This document shows positions 13,849 to 22,318 of a DNA stretch of 38,217 bases, in pieces. Under the pieces are notes generated by a model. It did not search any database. It saw only the letters and a list, made by a program, of their open reading frames with translations, and had not been told where the DNA came from. Numbering within the stretch: the stretch's first letter is position 1; every line of letters starts with the position of its first letter. The stretch spans positions 1 through 38,217 of the IMG/VR virus record IMGVR_UViG_3300031758_000215; one strand, written 5' to 3'. The position numbers were made by a program, and so were the translations under genes. Source of the stretch: a virus.

Positions 13849-14655
13849 TTACCCCAGATTTGCGTATTGCGGACCGCGATAATTAACGGCCATCATGTTT
13901 GGGCTAGGCGCCAGTCCCGAACTAAGGTATCGGCTGCCCGTGACGTTTACTCCGGGTAAAATATCATCCAGAGCGTCTGCCGACAGACTTCCCGGCGACC
14001 CGAAATAACCACCTCGATACAATCCGTATCCCATAGCGCCTTGCTGTAAGGCTTGGTTTAGTGCGTTAGCCTGACCGAGATAGCCAGAAGCACGGGCCTG
14101 CCCGCCGCCTAACTGAATGTTTGCGATGTTGCTACCAGCCGATCCCATTGCTGCGGCATTTTGTCCAGCAATCGCGGGGCCGTAACCGCCGATTCCAAGC
14201 AGTGCGTTAGTAACGGTTGCGCGTTGATTCATCAGGCGGTTGTAAGCATTTTGAAATTCCTGCGAACCCATCTCCTGCCCATACCGCACACCGGCTTTGA
14301 TTGCGCCGCCGCCAAGCAAACCCCCGCGAGCAGACTGCATACGAGCAAGCGCCTTCTCCCCTTCAGACATTCTGAAAGAAAAGCCGGGGTCAATCGTCAG
14401 GTCTTCCATTGTTGGAGTCTTGGTGTACATGCCCTCAGGCCCGTACAACTCCGATAAGCGATTAAGTTGCTGAAGCGACAAATCCCGAAACGGGCGAGTT
14501 TCCTCTAACTGTCGCTCAAGCATCCTTTCTTGAGATGCCTCAGCAGATCGAGCGGCATCTGTTTGCGCTTTCGCGGCTTTGCTTGCCCCGCGAGAGGCGA
14601 CTGCTCCGCCAACGACGGCGCTACCTAAAATTGCTGCTGCTGTGCTAATCGCCAT
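13849..14655 (-). CDS. DNA transfer protein (P22 gp7-like / p32-type)
   Basis: The 268-residue protein resembles phage DNA-transfer proteins of the p32/gp7 group. The N-terminus MAISTAAAILGSAVVGGAVA is a hydrophobic Ala/Gly-rich helix, followed by coiled coil (SQERMLERQLEETRPFRDL), the motif LSELYGPEGMYTK and a Gly/Gln-rich C-terminus (GQARASGYLGQANALNQALQ). Relatives are injected ahead of the DNA and help cross the envelope. It is the first of three ejection genes transcribed after the GNAT gene. The coding end abuts the next gene by three bases. Confidence 0.8.
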   Translation of the reverse strand: MAISTAAAILGSAVVGGAVASRGASKAAKAQTDAARSAEASQERMLERQLEETRPFRDLSLQQLNRLSELYGPEGMYTKTPTMEDLTIDPGFSFRMSEGEKALARMQSARGGLLGGGAIKAGVRYGQEMGSQEFQNAYNRLMNQRATVTNALLGIGGYGPAIAGQNAAAMGSAGSNIANIQLGGGQARASGYLGQANALNQALQQGAMGYGLYRGGYFGSPGSLSADALDDILPGVNVTGSRYLSSGLAPSPNMMAVNYRGPQYANLG

Positions 14656-15114
14656 TTACGCGACCTCTTTAAAAAATGTTCGCTCCATTGGGCGAAACCC
14701 TTTTCGAGAATATAACTGTGCCATTTCGTCTGAGCGGCCATCCTCAAGGGCAATCATAAAAAGCGCCGCTGCGCCTTTTGCGGATGCCCATGATTCAATG
14801 GTCTCGTACATGGCTTGCCCTGCCCCGTTGCCTCTAGCCTCTGGGGCTATCCACCACCACAATTCCTGCACTACCACATTAGAAGGACTGAAGTACATAG
14901 GGTAGAACAACGCGCCCGCAATTCCAATGATCTTGCCTTCATCTTCTGCCAACCACACACCTACCGATGGGTTGTCAACAGCGCGTAAATAAAAGTCTGA
15001 ATATCCCTCTGCGTCAAACGGAATTACCCCGTGCATAGGGGACGCCGCATGAAAAGCCTGCGCTAGTGGCAGGTAACGCGGCAAATCCTCATGGATGGCG
15101 TTTCGGACAATCAC
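14656..15114 (-). CDS. GNAT-family N-acetyltransferase
   Basis: The 152-residue protein has a GNAT fold: the acetyl-CoA loop PEARGNGAGQAM at residues 91-102 (Arg94, Gly95, Gly97, Gly99), preceded by the beta strand VVVQELWWWIA and followed by helices, then LYSRKGFRPMERTF at the C-terminus, the usual end of GNAT domains. It starts with GTG in a GTGA overlap with the preceding gene. Similar acetyltransferases occur among virion genes of several podoviruses; the target is unknown and may be a virion or host protein. Confidence 0.88.
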   Translation of the reverse strand: MIVRNAIHEDLPRYLPLAQAFHAASPMHGVIPFDAEGYSDFYLRAVDNPSVGVWLAEDEGKIIGIAGALFYPMYFSPSNVVVQELWWWIAPEARGNGAGQAMYETIESWASAKGAAALFMIALEDGRSDEMAQLYSRKGFRPMERTFFKEVA

Positions 15115-15446
15115 GACACTTCCCGACCAGAGGATCGGATGTTGATAGACGAGGCAGCCGAGGCAATCGTGGAGATAAACCCGCCCGGCGACAGCACATG
15201 GCCGACCAACTCAGGGAACGTATACGTCTCCGAGGGCAGCAGGGTCTTGTTCTTGATGATCAAGTTCTGGTTGCCCGACGAGTCAAACTGCGTCACGAGG
15301 TTGACCGACAGGGTAGCCGCCGACGCGCTGTAGTTCGTGGCCGTGAACTTGTCGATAATCGTCGAGACGTTCGTGGCCGTGTATTGGGTTGTCTGCGTGT
15401 TCTCGGCAATCTTGGCCGGGATCAGGACTTTTACGCTAACTGCCAT
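15111..15446 (-). CDS. Small virion protein, beta-rich
   Basis: The 111-residue protein resembles small beta-sandwich virion proteins common in podoviruses: MAVSVKVLIPAKIAENTQTT, then TNVSTIIDKFTATNYSA and KTLLPSETYTFPELVGHVLS. The Asn/Thr/Ser-rich strands suggest an immunoglobulin-like or head-decoration fold. It lies between the glycine-rich fibre gene and the GNAT gene. The precise place in the virion is not known. Confidence 0.72.
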   Translation of the reverse strand: MAVSVKVLIPAKIAENTQTTQYTATNVSTIIDKFTATNYSASAATLSVNLVTQFDSSGNQNLIIKNKTLLPSETYTFPELVGHVLSPGGFISTIASAASSINIRSSGREVS

Positions 15447-15453
15447 GTGTCAC

Positions 15454-16113
15454 CTAAAAGGTAAATTTGAGTCGGACACGGCCATTGACGCCAGCCTTGC
15501 CCGGATCGCCGCCCTCTACCGGGTCGCCACCGTCACCGCCAGCGCCGCCGACAAGGCTGCCCACACCGGAAATCGGCGTAGCACCCGGCTGCGTGAAGGC
15601 TGCACCACCGTTACCGTTGGTGTTGGTCGTATTGCCTCCTGACGCCGTTCCGCCAGCACCTTGTTGGCTGCCGTAAATGCCAATACCGCCATAACCGCCG
15701 AAGCCGCCCGTACAAATCATTTCAGGCAGAGCGTAGGTTCCGGCATAGGCCACAGACTGACCGCCTGCACCGCCCACAGCGTCGCCTACAGTGCCGCCTC
15801 GACCAGCCGCACCAACAGTGTACAGGATAGTTTTACCGGCATCTGGAGCAGTTAGCACTAGCACCGTCTTAGCGTAGGCACCACCGCCACCACCGCCACC
15901 GGGGTTTTCTTGCGGTTCGTACAAGAACTCGCCAAATATCTGGGTGACAGTGCCGTAGCCACCGCCACCGCCCGCGCCCCACACCTCAATGGTGACGCCT
16001 GTAGCACTGGCAGGGATAGTGACGCTACCCGACCCCGACGAGAAGTCGAATACACCGGCACCGGCTCCCCCCGTCGTGCCTGCAATCGCTGCTGCTAAGG
16101 TCGCGCCACCCAT
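15454..16113 (-). CDS. Glycine-rich fibre tip / receptor-recognition protein
   Basis: The ATG at 16113 overlaps the previous stop as TAATG, giving 219 residues; a reading from 16167 would merely read the previous gene. The sequence has poly-glycine loops such as VWGAGGGGGYGTV and GGGGGGGAYAKTV, and later GGFGGYGGIG and GGNTTNTNGNGG. Such glycine-rich motifs build the polyglycine sandwich of fibre-tip adhesins of the T4-type gp38 group and related phage proteins. It directly follows the short fibre gene, so it probably caps that fibre. The poly-Gly loops would be the receptor-contact segments and the most variable part. Confidence 0.75.
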   Translation of the reverse strand: MGGATLAAAIAGTTGGAGAGVFDFSSGSGSVTIPASATGVTIEVWGAGGGGGYGTVTQIFGEFLYEPQENPGGGGGGGAYAKTVLVLTAPDAGKTILYTVGAAGRGGTVGDAVGGAGGQSVAYAGTYALPEMICTGGFGGYGGIGIYGSQQGAGGTASGGNTTNTNGNGGAAFTQPGATPISGVGSLVGGAGGDGGDPVEGGDPGKAGVNGRVRLKFTF

Positions 16114-16913
16114 TAGGACAATCCCGCTCCGCTGATCAGCCAAGAGGTGCTGCCAATCTTGACGCAAGTTGCCAAGCCGTTCTGCGCCAAAGTGCGCGTG
16201 CCGGTCGTGGTGCTATTCGCCAAGGTTAGCGTGTCGGTCGTAATCGCAATCGAAAGCGCCGACGAGTTGATATTAACGATAATGACGACCGTACCTACGG
16301 GGAACGCAACTGAAGCGTTAGCCGGAATGGTCAGCGTCTTAGACGTGCCGTTCATCAAGATGGACTTGCCGCGATCAGCGAGCACCAACGTGTAGTTGTC
16401 GGTCTTGGACACTTGCGGGGCTTCTCGATAGCCCACCGCATAGTTGGCGCTAACCGTATCGTTGTCGGGGATCAGCGGTGTGCCGGTAAACGTGGGCGAG
16501 GCAATCGGCGCATAGGTCGCCGCAGCCGTCGCTGCCGTAATGCCGTTCGTAATGCCGTAACCCGCCAGCGTCGTCGGCGTGCCGGTGATGGTTGACCACG
16601 CCACGCTTTCGGTGGAGATGTCATTAACGCCCGCAATATCGTCGTACTCACCAATCTGAACGTCGTTAGAGTCAGTCAGTACAAAACGGTACTTAACGCC
16701 TTCGGCCAGCCACATGTCTTCGGGCAGTCGTCCGCCAGAGTCAAGGACAATGGGGTTAGCGTTAGTCGTCGTGCCGCTAATAGACGTATACGTCGCTCGC
16801 GGGGTAGTAGTGCCAGCGTCGTAGGTGTAGATCTTTCCGCCCGACAGCACGGCGCCGTCGTCGGTAAAGAACTGCGCCCCGGCTCCTGCAAAGGCTGAAA
16901 GGTAAACGGTCAT
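16113..16913 (-). CDS. Tail fibre with head/tail-binding N-terminal domain
   Basis: The 266-residue protein begins with a domain typical of phage fibres and tailspikes: GGKIYTYDAGTTTPRATYTS, then NPIVLDSGGRLPEDMWLAEG and KYRFVLTDS (residues 25-80). The middle has the fibre repeat type PIASPTFTGTPLIPDND. The C-terminus (TLTIPANASVAFPVGTVVII) is a beta-rich fold seen in other fibre tips. It overlaps its neighbours by one to four bases, within a fibre group of three genes. The domain order suggests an anchored short fibre ending in a tip domain. Confidence 0.8.
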   Translation of the reverse strand: MTVYLSAFAGAGAQFFTDDGAVLSGGKIYTYDAGTTTPRATYTSISGTTTNANPIVLDSGGRLPEDMWLAEGVKYRFVLTDSNDVQIGEYDDIAGVNDISTESVAWSTITGTPTTLAGYGITNGITAATAAATYAPIASPTFTGTPLIPDNDTVSANYAVGYREAPQVSKTDNYTLVLADRGKSILMNGTSKTLTIPANASVAFPVGTVVIIVNINSSALSIAITTDTLTLANSTTTGTRTLAQNGLATCVKIGSTSWLISGAGLS

Positions 16914-17617
16914 ACGTACACCTGCATAACAGTCAAAATGATGGATGGAATGGCCGGGACTGGAGCGGCAGCCGCAAAGTTTTGCAACTGCACGTCTAGT
17001 GCATCCACGGAAAAATACAACTGAAAGTAATCGCCGTTAGATAGCGGCAAGAAAAAGTTAGCGGCAGAAAAGATTTCGGCGTTGTTGCCTTGAATCTGAA
17101 TCAATGACGCAGAGTTGGCTACGGCAGTGCCGTTAATAGCAGGCCAAATGTACAGCCGACCAGTACCGCCTGAAGTCTTGTCTACTTGAATAGAAAACTG
17201 GACGTTGTAGATAGCAGGCCGAGTAACTTTAATTTTGCTGTTATCGGCTGGATCACGGTAAACGCCATACGCGGGATCAGCGTTGTTGTACGTGATGGCA
17301 TACGCTGTATTGATGACGGCTGCTGCTTGCGTCTGCGTTGAGTAAAACGACCCGTAGTTGATAAGACCAGGCTCAAACCGAGGCGGGCCTTTTTGCAGAT
17401 CGTTTATCTGGCCTTTAACAACCGCCATCTCGTCCTCGACGTTGGCCGATAACGAAGGCGTCAACTCAAGGTCAGCAATGGTGGTCTGCGTCGTGCCGCC
17501 ACCCGTCAGTTGGTACTGATTGTTGAGAAACCGGAACCACTCACGCGAAATCTGGCCGGTGCGCTCGTCAATAAACGGCACACGCGGAGCAGGGATTTGC
17601 GTGATGTTCTGGGTCAC
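16910..17617 (-). CDS. Fibre or tail-needle-like virion protein with C1q-like end
   Basis: The 235-residue protein starts with GTG at 17617 (GTGA overlap with the gp10-like gene). The N-terminal motif IPAPRVPFIDERTGQISREW is common in podoviral tail proteins. A short coiled coil (NVEDEMAVVKGQINDLQKG) is followed by a beta-rich domain (YNVQFSIQVDKTSGGTGRLY, NGDYFQLYFSVDA) that resembles C1q/TNF-type trimer knobs. The order gp4-like, gp10-like, then this gene matches the place of the P22 tail needle gp26. The homology is not evident; function inferred from position. Confidence 0.68.
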   Translation of the reverse strand: MTQNITQIPAPRVPFIDERTGQISREWFRFLNNQYQLTGGGTTQTTIADLELTPSLSANVEDEMAVVKGQINDLQKGPPRFEPGLINYGSFYSTQTQAAAVINTAYAITYNNADPAYGVYRDPADNSKIKVTRPAIYNVQFSIQVDKTSGGTGRLYIWPAINGTAVANSASLIQIQGNNAEIFSAANFFLPLSNGDYFQLYFSVDALDVQLQNFAAAAPVPAIPSIILTVMQVYV

Positions 17618-19218
17618 GACGCTGTACCGCTAATCTGCAACTCAGCGCCCATAATGGCGACTTTGACCGGATCGGTGCCGCTGATCTCGTACACGCGGTC
17701 ACGCAGTTTGGTCGTCATTCCAAGGCGGCGGAAGATGGCACGAGTGCCGTACTGGCCGATGCGGCCCATTGATACCTGGCGCTCGCCATTCCAAGTGTGG
17801 CCGCCGTCATCTGACCAGCGCAGCATCAACTGCGGGTCAGCGCCAGTGGTGTAGTTCACATCCAGAATAATGTCTTGACCGATTTCGGTTTGCAGAATTT
17901 GAGACAGTTCGCTGCCCAAAAACTGCTGATCAGTAAATGCATACCCTGACAAACCAACGCCTGTCTCACAGTCAATCTGAAGAGCGTGGTGAGCGGTACG
18001 GTTAAGGTTATTAGCGCCGGTCGGCAACGCACGCCATGAACGCAGCCACTTCTGCGTAGCACCGGCATCGGCGTAGACATCCAGATTGAACGCGTACAAG
18101 CGTCCATTCTCGTAATCGCCAATGATGGGTTCGCCGTTGAACCGCGCATGGCAGTTGCCGCGATGACGCTTGAAGTCGCCGTTACGGAAACCAGCACGCT
18201 CGTGCCAAGAACCCGTGGCAGCATCAAACACCCAAGTAGTGTCGGCGTTGGTAAAGTTCAGCACGTAGAACGTGTGGCCGTCCTGCTGATACGTGTAACC
18301 GACTGCATCCGACAAGTCGCCGTAGCCTTGAATGGCAAACTCAACGGCATGGGTAGACACTCGCACGCCTTGGTAGCCGTTGGCTCGATACACAATGCCC
18401 TGACCCCGCGCATCTGCGCCAAGCCAAAAGACGGAGTTATCCATCTTGGCAACTGAGTACGGCGCAATACAGCCGATCTCGTTGTAAGCGCCTTGGATAC
18501 GGGTGAGCGGAAAGTCGGAATCGCCGGAGTTGTACCAGACCTCCACGGAGTTCGTGCCAAACAGCCACGCCTCTCGATGGTCAATGATCAGGGATACTAG
18601 CCCGTCTGGTGAACCCTCAGCGCTTGCAAAATCCAAGGGGTCAATCGACAAGCCATCCAATAGACTTGTGACCCAGACGCGTTGCGAATTCGGTTCGTTG
18701 AATACAAAGTAACCGTCAAGGTAGCCAACCGTTACTGCCCCTGGAAAATCAGGGTCAGTAATTTGCTCTAACTGCTCAGTGATGCTATTGAAAATGTAGC
18801 CGTCAGGGTTGGCCGCAATAAAAATCTGCGTGCCATTGTCAGCCATTGACACTGGCCCTGTGCCGGAGATAGTGCCTAGCGAAACGCCGCCGGTACTTTC
18901 AGCCAGCAAGTCACCGCCGCTTTCCAACAGGATGTCGCCGCCGTCTTCTAACGCCAAGTCAACGGAGGCGTCAAAAGTGTCGTCTACCTTAAAAAACTCG
19001 TTACCTGAAACGACGTAAAGATAATCGCCTAACGACCACAACCCTCGAATCGGTCCGGTGCCATACGTACCTTTTAACGTCAGGCCGGGGCAGCGCTGAA
19101 GGTAAGCAGGCTCTTTGCCGCCCTCTGGCACCACTTCTGGGTAAAGGTTGACCATCCGGCTGTCGGCTGCATTGACCGACCGGATTACATACGACGACCC
19201 GAGGATCGGCGTCTTCAT
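17614..19218 (-). CDS. P22 gp10-like packaged-DNA stabilisation (tail hub) protein
   Basis: The 534-residue protein resembles P22 gp10, a DNA-stabilising tail-hub protein. MKTPILGSSYVIRSVNAADS, LYPEVVPEGGKEPAYLQRCP and GPIRGLWSLGDYLYVVSG at residues 1-71 are the family start, and later GYLDGYFVFNEPNSQRVWVT and HREAWLFGTNSVEVWYNSGD make the beta-propeller-like body. It is longer than P22 gp10 (472 residues) partly because of an insertion at about 88-110, ALEDGGDILLESGGDLLAES, shared with another gene (27032). It follows the gp4-like gene with a one-base overlap. Confidence 0.9.
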   Translation of the reverse strand: MKTPILGSSYVIRSVNAADSRMVNLYPEVVPEGGKEPAYLQRCPGLTLKGTYGTGPIRGLWSLGDYLYVVSGNEFFKVDDTFDASVDLALEDGGDILLESGGDLLAESTGGVSLGTISGTGPVSMADNGTQIFIAANPDGYIFNSITEQLEQITDPDFPGAVTVGYLDGYFVFNEPNSQRVWVTSLLDGLSIDPLDFASAEGSPDGLVSLIIDHREAWLFGTNSVEVWYNSGDSDFPLTRIQGAYNEIGCIAPYSVAKMDNSVFWLGADARGQGIVYRANGYQGVRVSTHAVEFAIQGYGDLSDAVGYTYQQDGHTFYVLNFTNADTTWVFDAATGSWHERAGFRNGDFKRHRGNCHARFNGEPIIGDYENGRLYAFNLDVYADAGATQKWLRSWRALPTGANNLNRTAHHALQIDCETGVGLSGYAFTDQQFLGSELSQILQTEIGQDIILDVNYTTGADPQLMLRWSDDGGHTWNGERQVSMGRIGQYGTRAIFRRLGMTTKLRDRVYEISGTDPVKVAIMGAELQISGTAS

Positions 19219-19931
19219 TAGAAGTTGCCCGTAAAGATGTTAAAGCGCGGACGGTTGACAAGCAGTGCCGCAGGCATCGCCATCATGTCATCCGGGTTGT
19301 TGATGCGCTTCAAGTCGCGCTTGCTAGTCATAGCAATGCGCTGTACCTGCGGAGAGGGTTCGACACCAAACTCTGCCGCAAGTTCACAGGCTAAGTTAAA
19401 TCGGAACGCTCGGAGGTATCCAGGCGGAAACGCCAAGTCAGTGTCTAGCGCGGCAGGCTGGGTCAGCGGGCGCACCGATACAAAGTGGAACTCCAGCACT
19501 TTAGTCGGCACTGGATAAACGTAAATCTCCACATTGGGGTAGGTCATATTGACCCACATCAACTGCGGATACGTAGAGGTTACGGTCTTAACGGCAATGT
19601 TGTTGTATTGCTCGTTGTTAATCAATTTGATGCCATACGACACGTTGGTCGAGGCGTCACGGAAATAGGTAGCGTCATCCATCAGAATAGGACGCTCGGC
19701 TACAAACGTGCCGGTCGGTCCCATCGTAATTGTGCGGATGTTAGGCTGCCAGTTATAAACCTGGTCTTGGGTTGAGTAGACCGCCAAACGCTCGGTACTC
19801 CATGAGTCGAGCATCTGGTTCAAAGCGGTGAGGGCATCCTGCGAGGTGGCCGCAGAAGGGACTTCGCCCTCGGCCAACTGCCCGATCAGCCGCAACGCGC
19901 CGTTGATTTGATCGGCAGCAGTTGTAGCCAT
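19218..19931 (-). CDS. P22 gp4-like tail accessory factor
   Basis: The 237-residue protein resembles the P22 gp4 family, which binds the bottom of the portal after DNA packaging. ATTAADQINGALRLIGQLAE, ALTALNQMLDSWSTERLAVY and the later LAFPPGYLRAFRFNLACELA are typical. P22 gp4 has about 166 residues; this form is longer through a central beta-rich part (PNVEIYVYPVPTKVLEFHFV). It lies just before the gp10-like gene, as in P22. Confidence 0.88.
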   Translation of the reverse strand: MATTAADQINGALRLIGQLAEGEVPSAATSQDALTALNQMLDSWSTERLAVYSTQDQVYNWQPNIRTITMGPTGTFVAERPILMDDATYFRDASTNVSYGIKLINNEQYNNIAVKTVTSTYPQLMWVNMTYPNVEIYVYPVPTKVLEFHFVSVRPLTQPAALDTDLAFPPGYLRAFRFNLACELAAEFGVEPSPQVQRIAMTSKRDLKRINNPDDMMAMPAALLVNRPRFNIFTGNF

Positions 19932-19934
19932 GAT

Positions 19935-20141
19935 TTACTCCTTACGGCGGCGACGCGTTCTCAACGCATTATGCTGAGAATCCCCCAGCGCCGCCACATC
20001 TGACGACGCCGAGGGTTCAGACTCATCAGGATCAGAGGGGTCAAACTCCTCCCATCCTTGCTCCATATCTTCCCTCGCTTCCATCCACGAGATAGCAATT
20101 TTCTCCCCATGTCTGGGGTGGCGAAGGTAGATATTGGACAT
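19935..20141 (-). CDS. Small virion-associated protein, 68 aa
   Basis: The ATG at 20141 gives MSNIYLRHPRHGEKIAISWM, followed by an acidic run (DPSDPDESEPS) and a very basic end (RTRRRRKE). The longer frame to 20261 reads the upstream gene and is rejected. The start is two bases from the previous stop. Proteins with this KxRHPxHG-type start are frequent near phage tail genes. The basic end could bind DNA or acidic partners. Function unknown. Confidence 0.65.
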   Translation of the reverse strand: MSNIYLRHPRHGEKIAISWMEAREDMEQGWEEFDPSDPDESEPSASSDVAALGDSQHNALRTRRRRKE

Positions 20142-20142
20142 A

Positions 20143-20607
20143 TTACGAGGCCAAGAGCGGTACGCTGTACCAAGTGGTTGAGTCGTAAGCAACCAACAAC
20201 GTCGAGGTGTTAGCCGCGATGTCGTAAGAAGCGTTAGCCGACAGCGCGTTGACCGCATCACCCGAGGCCGGGTAAATCTTCAACGTCGCCGCCGCACCGT
20301 TCTTAATAATCACAACCAACCCAGCCGACGCAGCCGGAAGAACCACGCCCTTCGTGCCGTCAGCGGCGCTAACTAGCGTAAAACCAGCAGCAACCGCAGC
20401 CGCCGTGCCTTGGCTGTTACCAGCCGCAGCCACCGTGGCCGACTTGATGACCAACGAGCCAGAAGCCGTCACAGTCGAAGCCGAGACGCTACCGGCGCTT
20501 ACCGCACCCGTAACCGACGCAGAAGCCGCAGTAACGGCTCCTGTGACGCTTACGCTCTCAAACTCCGGGTCCGCGAAGGCAACACCAACTGCCTTAGTAT
20601 TAGGCAT
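20143..20607 (-). CDS. Virion protein, Ala/Ser/Val-rich repeat N-terminus
   Basis: The 154-residue protein has a repetitive N-terminal segment (SVTGAVTAASASVTGAVSAG) like the shaft of a small fibre, and a C-terminal beta domain (AAGFTLVSAADGTKGVVLPA, VIIKNGAAATLKIYPASGDA) like a head-decoration or fibre knob domain. It lies among head and tail-hub genes after the coat protein. Likely a capsid decoration or tail accessory protein, without an assigned family. Confidence 0.68.
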   Translation of the reverse strand: MPNTKAVGVAFADPEFESVSVTGAVTAASASVTGAVSAGSVSASTVTASGSLVIKSATVAAAGNSQGTAAAVAAGFTLVSAADGTKGVVLPAASAGLVVIIKNGAAATLKIYPASGDAVNALSANASYDIAANTSTLLVAYDSTTWYSVPLLAS

Positions 20608-20628
20608 ATCAATACCCCTTTAGGTGAT

Positions 20629-20656
20629 GCCCCCGGCAGTGTTACCTACCGGGGGC
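20629..20656 (-). other. Strong hairpin between virion genes
   Basis: GCCCCCGG and CCGGGGGC form an eight-base-pair perfect GC stem around a 12-base loop, in the 56-base gap between the genes at 20664 and 20143. No U-run follows in the leftward direction, so it is unlikely to be a full terminator. It could protect or process the upstream mRNA, fixing relative amounts of head proteins, or act as a weak pause site. Confidence 0.7.
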
Positions 20657-20663
20657 GTTGCCA

Positions 20664-21065
20664 TTACGAAACGCGGTAGCAAGTCCAGGTGCCAGAGCCG
20701 GTCTTGCGGGCACGGAAGTGACCCGAAGTGCCGTTGTCAACCTGTCCAGCACCAACGAGCGTCCAGCCCGTACCAATCGCCACGGTCACGTCGTCCGTTC
20801 CTGCGTCAATGTTAATGACGAAGAAATCAAACGCGCTATCCACCTTCTCGCTCATTGAGGAAAAAGCCGCCTCAAGGTCGGCAACGGTCGGCAACGTCAA
20901 ATCGCCAGCCGTTCCGTTGAAAGTGAAAAGACCGTTGACCAACTGAGCCGGGGTCGCCGTAGCGGCAGCCGTCAGCGCAGTCGGAGCGCTCTGCATGAAA
21001 AACAGCGGCTCACCGAGATTGCCATCGCCAACCTGATACCCGCCTGAACCATTGGGAAGTGCCAT
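20664..21065 (-). CDS. Capsid decoration-type virion protein
   Basis: The 133-residue protein begins MALPNGSGGYQVGDGNLGEP and contains beta-rich segments (FDFFVINIDAGTDDVTVAIG, VGAGQVDNGTSGHFRARKTG). It follows the coat gene by 26 bases. A decoration protein that binds the capsid surface is the likely role, from its position and from similar proteins that follow coat genes in other podoviruses. There is no signal or membrane segment. Confidence 0.7.
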   Translation of the reverse strand: MALPNGSGGYQVGDGNLGEPLFFMQSAPTALTAAATATPAQLVNGLFTFNGTAGDLTLPTVADLEAAFSSMSEKVDSAFDFFVINIDAGTDDVTVAIGTGWTLVGAGQVDNGTSGHFRARKTGSGTWTCYRVS

Positions 21066-21091
21066 TTTTAGTTACTCCTTAAATTAAACCA

Positions 21092-22297
21092 TTAGCCCCA
21101 GAGGCGGACAGCCATCTGCGGACGGATTACCGAGTAGCCATACAGCACGTCGATACGGCACGGCATACGGTCGTTGTTGATGTCGTACTGACGAACAACG
21201 CGCATGGAGACACCGTTGTGGACCTGACGCGAAGCCATGTCAACGCCCTGCGGAAGCAGGAGGTCAGCCGTGGCAAACGCAATCGCGTCACGATGGTACA
21301 CGAGGTTCTGCGGGTACTGGCTCGAAGCGCCACCCAAGAACGTCACAGCAGCACCGTTCTGCGGGAACGAATCCACCGTTGCCAACGCAACGCTTGACGT
21401 GTAGATCGCCGGAGAAATCTTCACGTTGGTGAACGCGCTGGCAGCAGCGGTGATGTCCTCAGTGACCACGAACTGCTGGAGCGAGCCAGTCGATTCGCGG
21501 GTCTGCGGGTTGACCGAGTACACGTTGGCAATCGTGAACACATCGCCCTTCTTGAGCGTGTGGCCCGTGGTGCCGTTGAGCGTAATGGTCGACTGACCCT
21601 GCGTGGAAACCGTACCGTTCACCGTGATGGTGCCAGAGCGGCTGCCGGTCGTGAACTGCTTGATCGACTGCGACATGGCAAGTTCGTCGTAACCGAGGAT
21701 GCCTTCGCCCATCAAGCCGCTCTTGAACTGCTTGCTGATCGTGGACACTGGGTTGAACAAGCCCTTCATGCCTTCCACAAGCGCGGCGTTAGCAGCCGGG
21801 TTCACGGTGGCGTAGCGGGGCGACATGCCAGCAGCGGCTTCGTTCAACTTCTGTTGCGCCTGCAACAGAACGAGCGAGGTGCCCGGAGTCGTGCCCGGAG
21901 TACCAACCGACTGATAGATGTTGTTGAACGAGTTGGCAACGTCAGCGTCGATGCTGGAGGCCAACTGGCTGATACGCGGCTTCAGCACGCGCTCGGCAAA
22001 GTCGTCCAACTGCATCGTCATTTCGGCGGTCGTGAAGTTGACGCCGATGTGCTTCTGCGAAGCAACCGTCAAGGTCGTGAACTGCTCGTTGTCGTCCTGA
22101 ACTTGCAGGGCGGCACCGTCGGTCACAAGAGCGCGATCCGGCAGACGGATACGCAGCGTGGTGCCGATCTTGGCGCCTTCCACGGCATACGAATCGTCGT
22201 ACTGACGGTTCACGTTACGGGTGATCACAAGGTTGTTCTCCAGGATTTCCAGAGCCTTCCGAGTGATCATGTCAATAGTAAGAAGTGTATTAGCCAC
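21092..22297 (-). CDS. Major capsid (coat) protein, P22 gp5-like
   Basis: The 401-residue protein resembles the P22 coat protein family (430 residues in P22): MANTLLTIDMITRKALEILE, VNRQYDDSYAVEGAKIGTTL and TAEMTMQLDDFAERVLKPRI are characteristic. The middle (FTTGSRSGTITVNGTVSTQG) corresponds to the inserted beta domain of this group. It starts with GTG at 22297 preceded by GAGG at eight bases. It lies after scaffold, as in P22, and forms the icosahedral shell. Confidence 0.92.
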   Translation of the reverse strand: MANTLLTIDMITRKALEILENNLVITRNVNRQYDDSYAVEGAKIGTTLRIRLPDRALVTDGAALQVQDDNEQFTTLTVASQKHIGVNFTTAEMTMQLDDFAERVLKPRISQLASSIDADVANSFNNIYQSVGTPGTTPGTSLVLLQAQQKLNEAAAGMSPRYATVNPAANAALVEGMKGLFNPVSTISKQFKSGLMGEGILGYDELAMSQSIKQFTTGSRSGTITVNGTVSTQGQSTITLNGTTGHTLKKGDVFTIANVYSVNPQTRESTGSLQQFVVTEDITAAASAFTNVKISPAIYTSSVALATVDSFPQNGAAVTFLGGASSQYPQNLVYHRDAIAFATADLLLPQGVDMASRQVHNGVSMRVVRQYDINNDRMPCRIDVLYGYSVIRPQMAVRLWG

Positions 22298-22318
22298 TTT
22301 CGTGTCCTCAAAAAGATG

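Noticed and set aside
15454-15676. Plus-strand open frames rich in Pro and Arg opposite the fibre genes
   Set aside because: They mirror the glycine codons of the minus-strand glycine-rich protein and have no independent support.
16113-16167. 54-base N-terminal extension of the glycine-rich protein
   Set aside because: The ATG at 16113 forms a TAATG overlap with the previous gene; the extension only reads that gene's 3' end in another frame.
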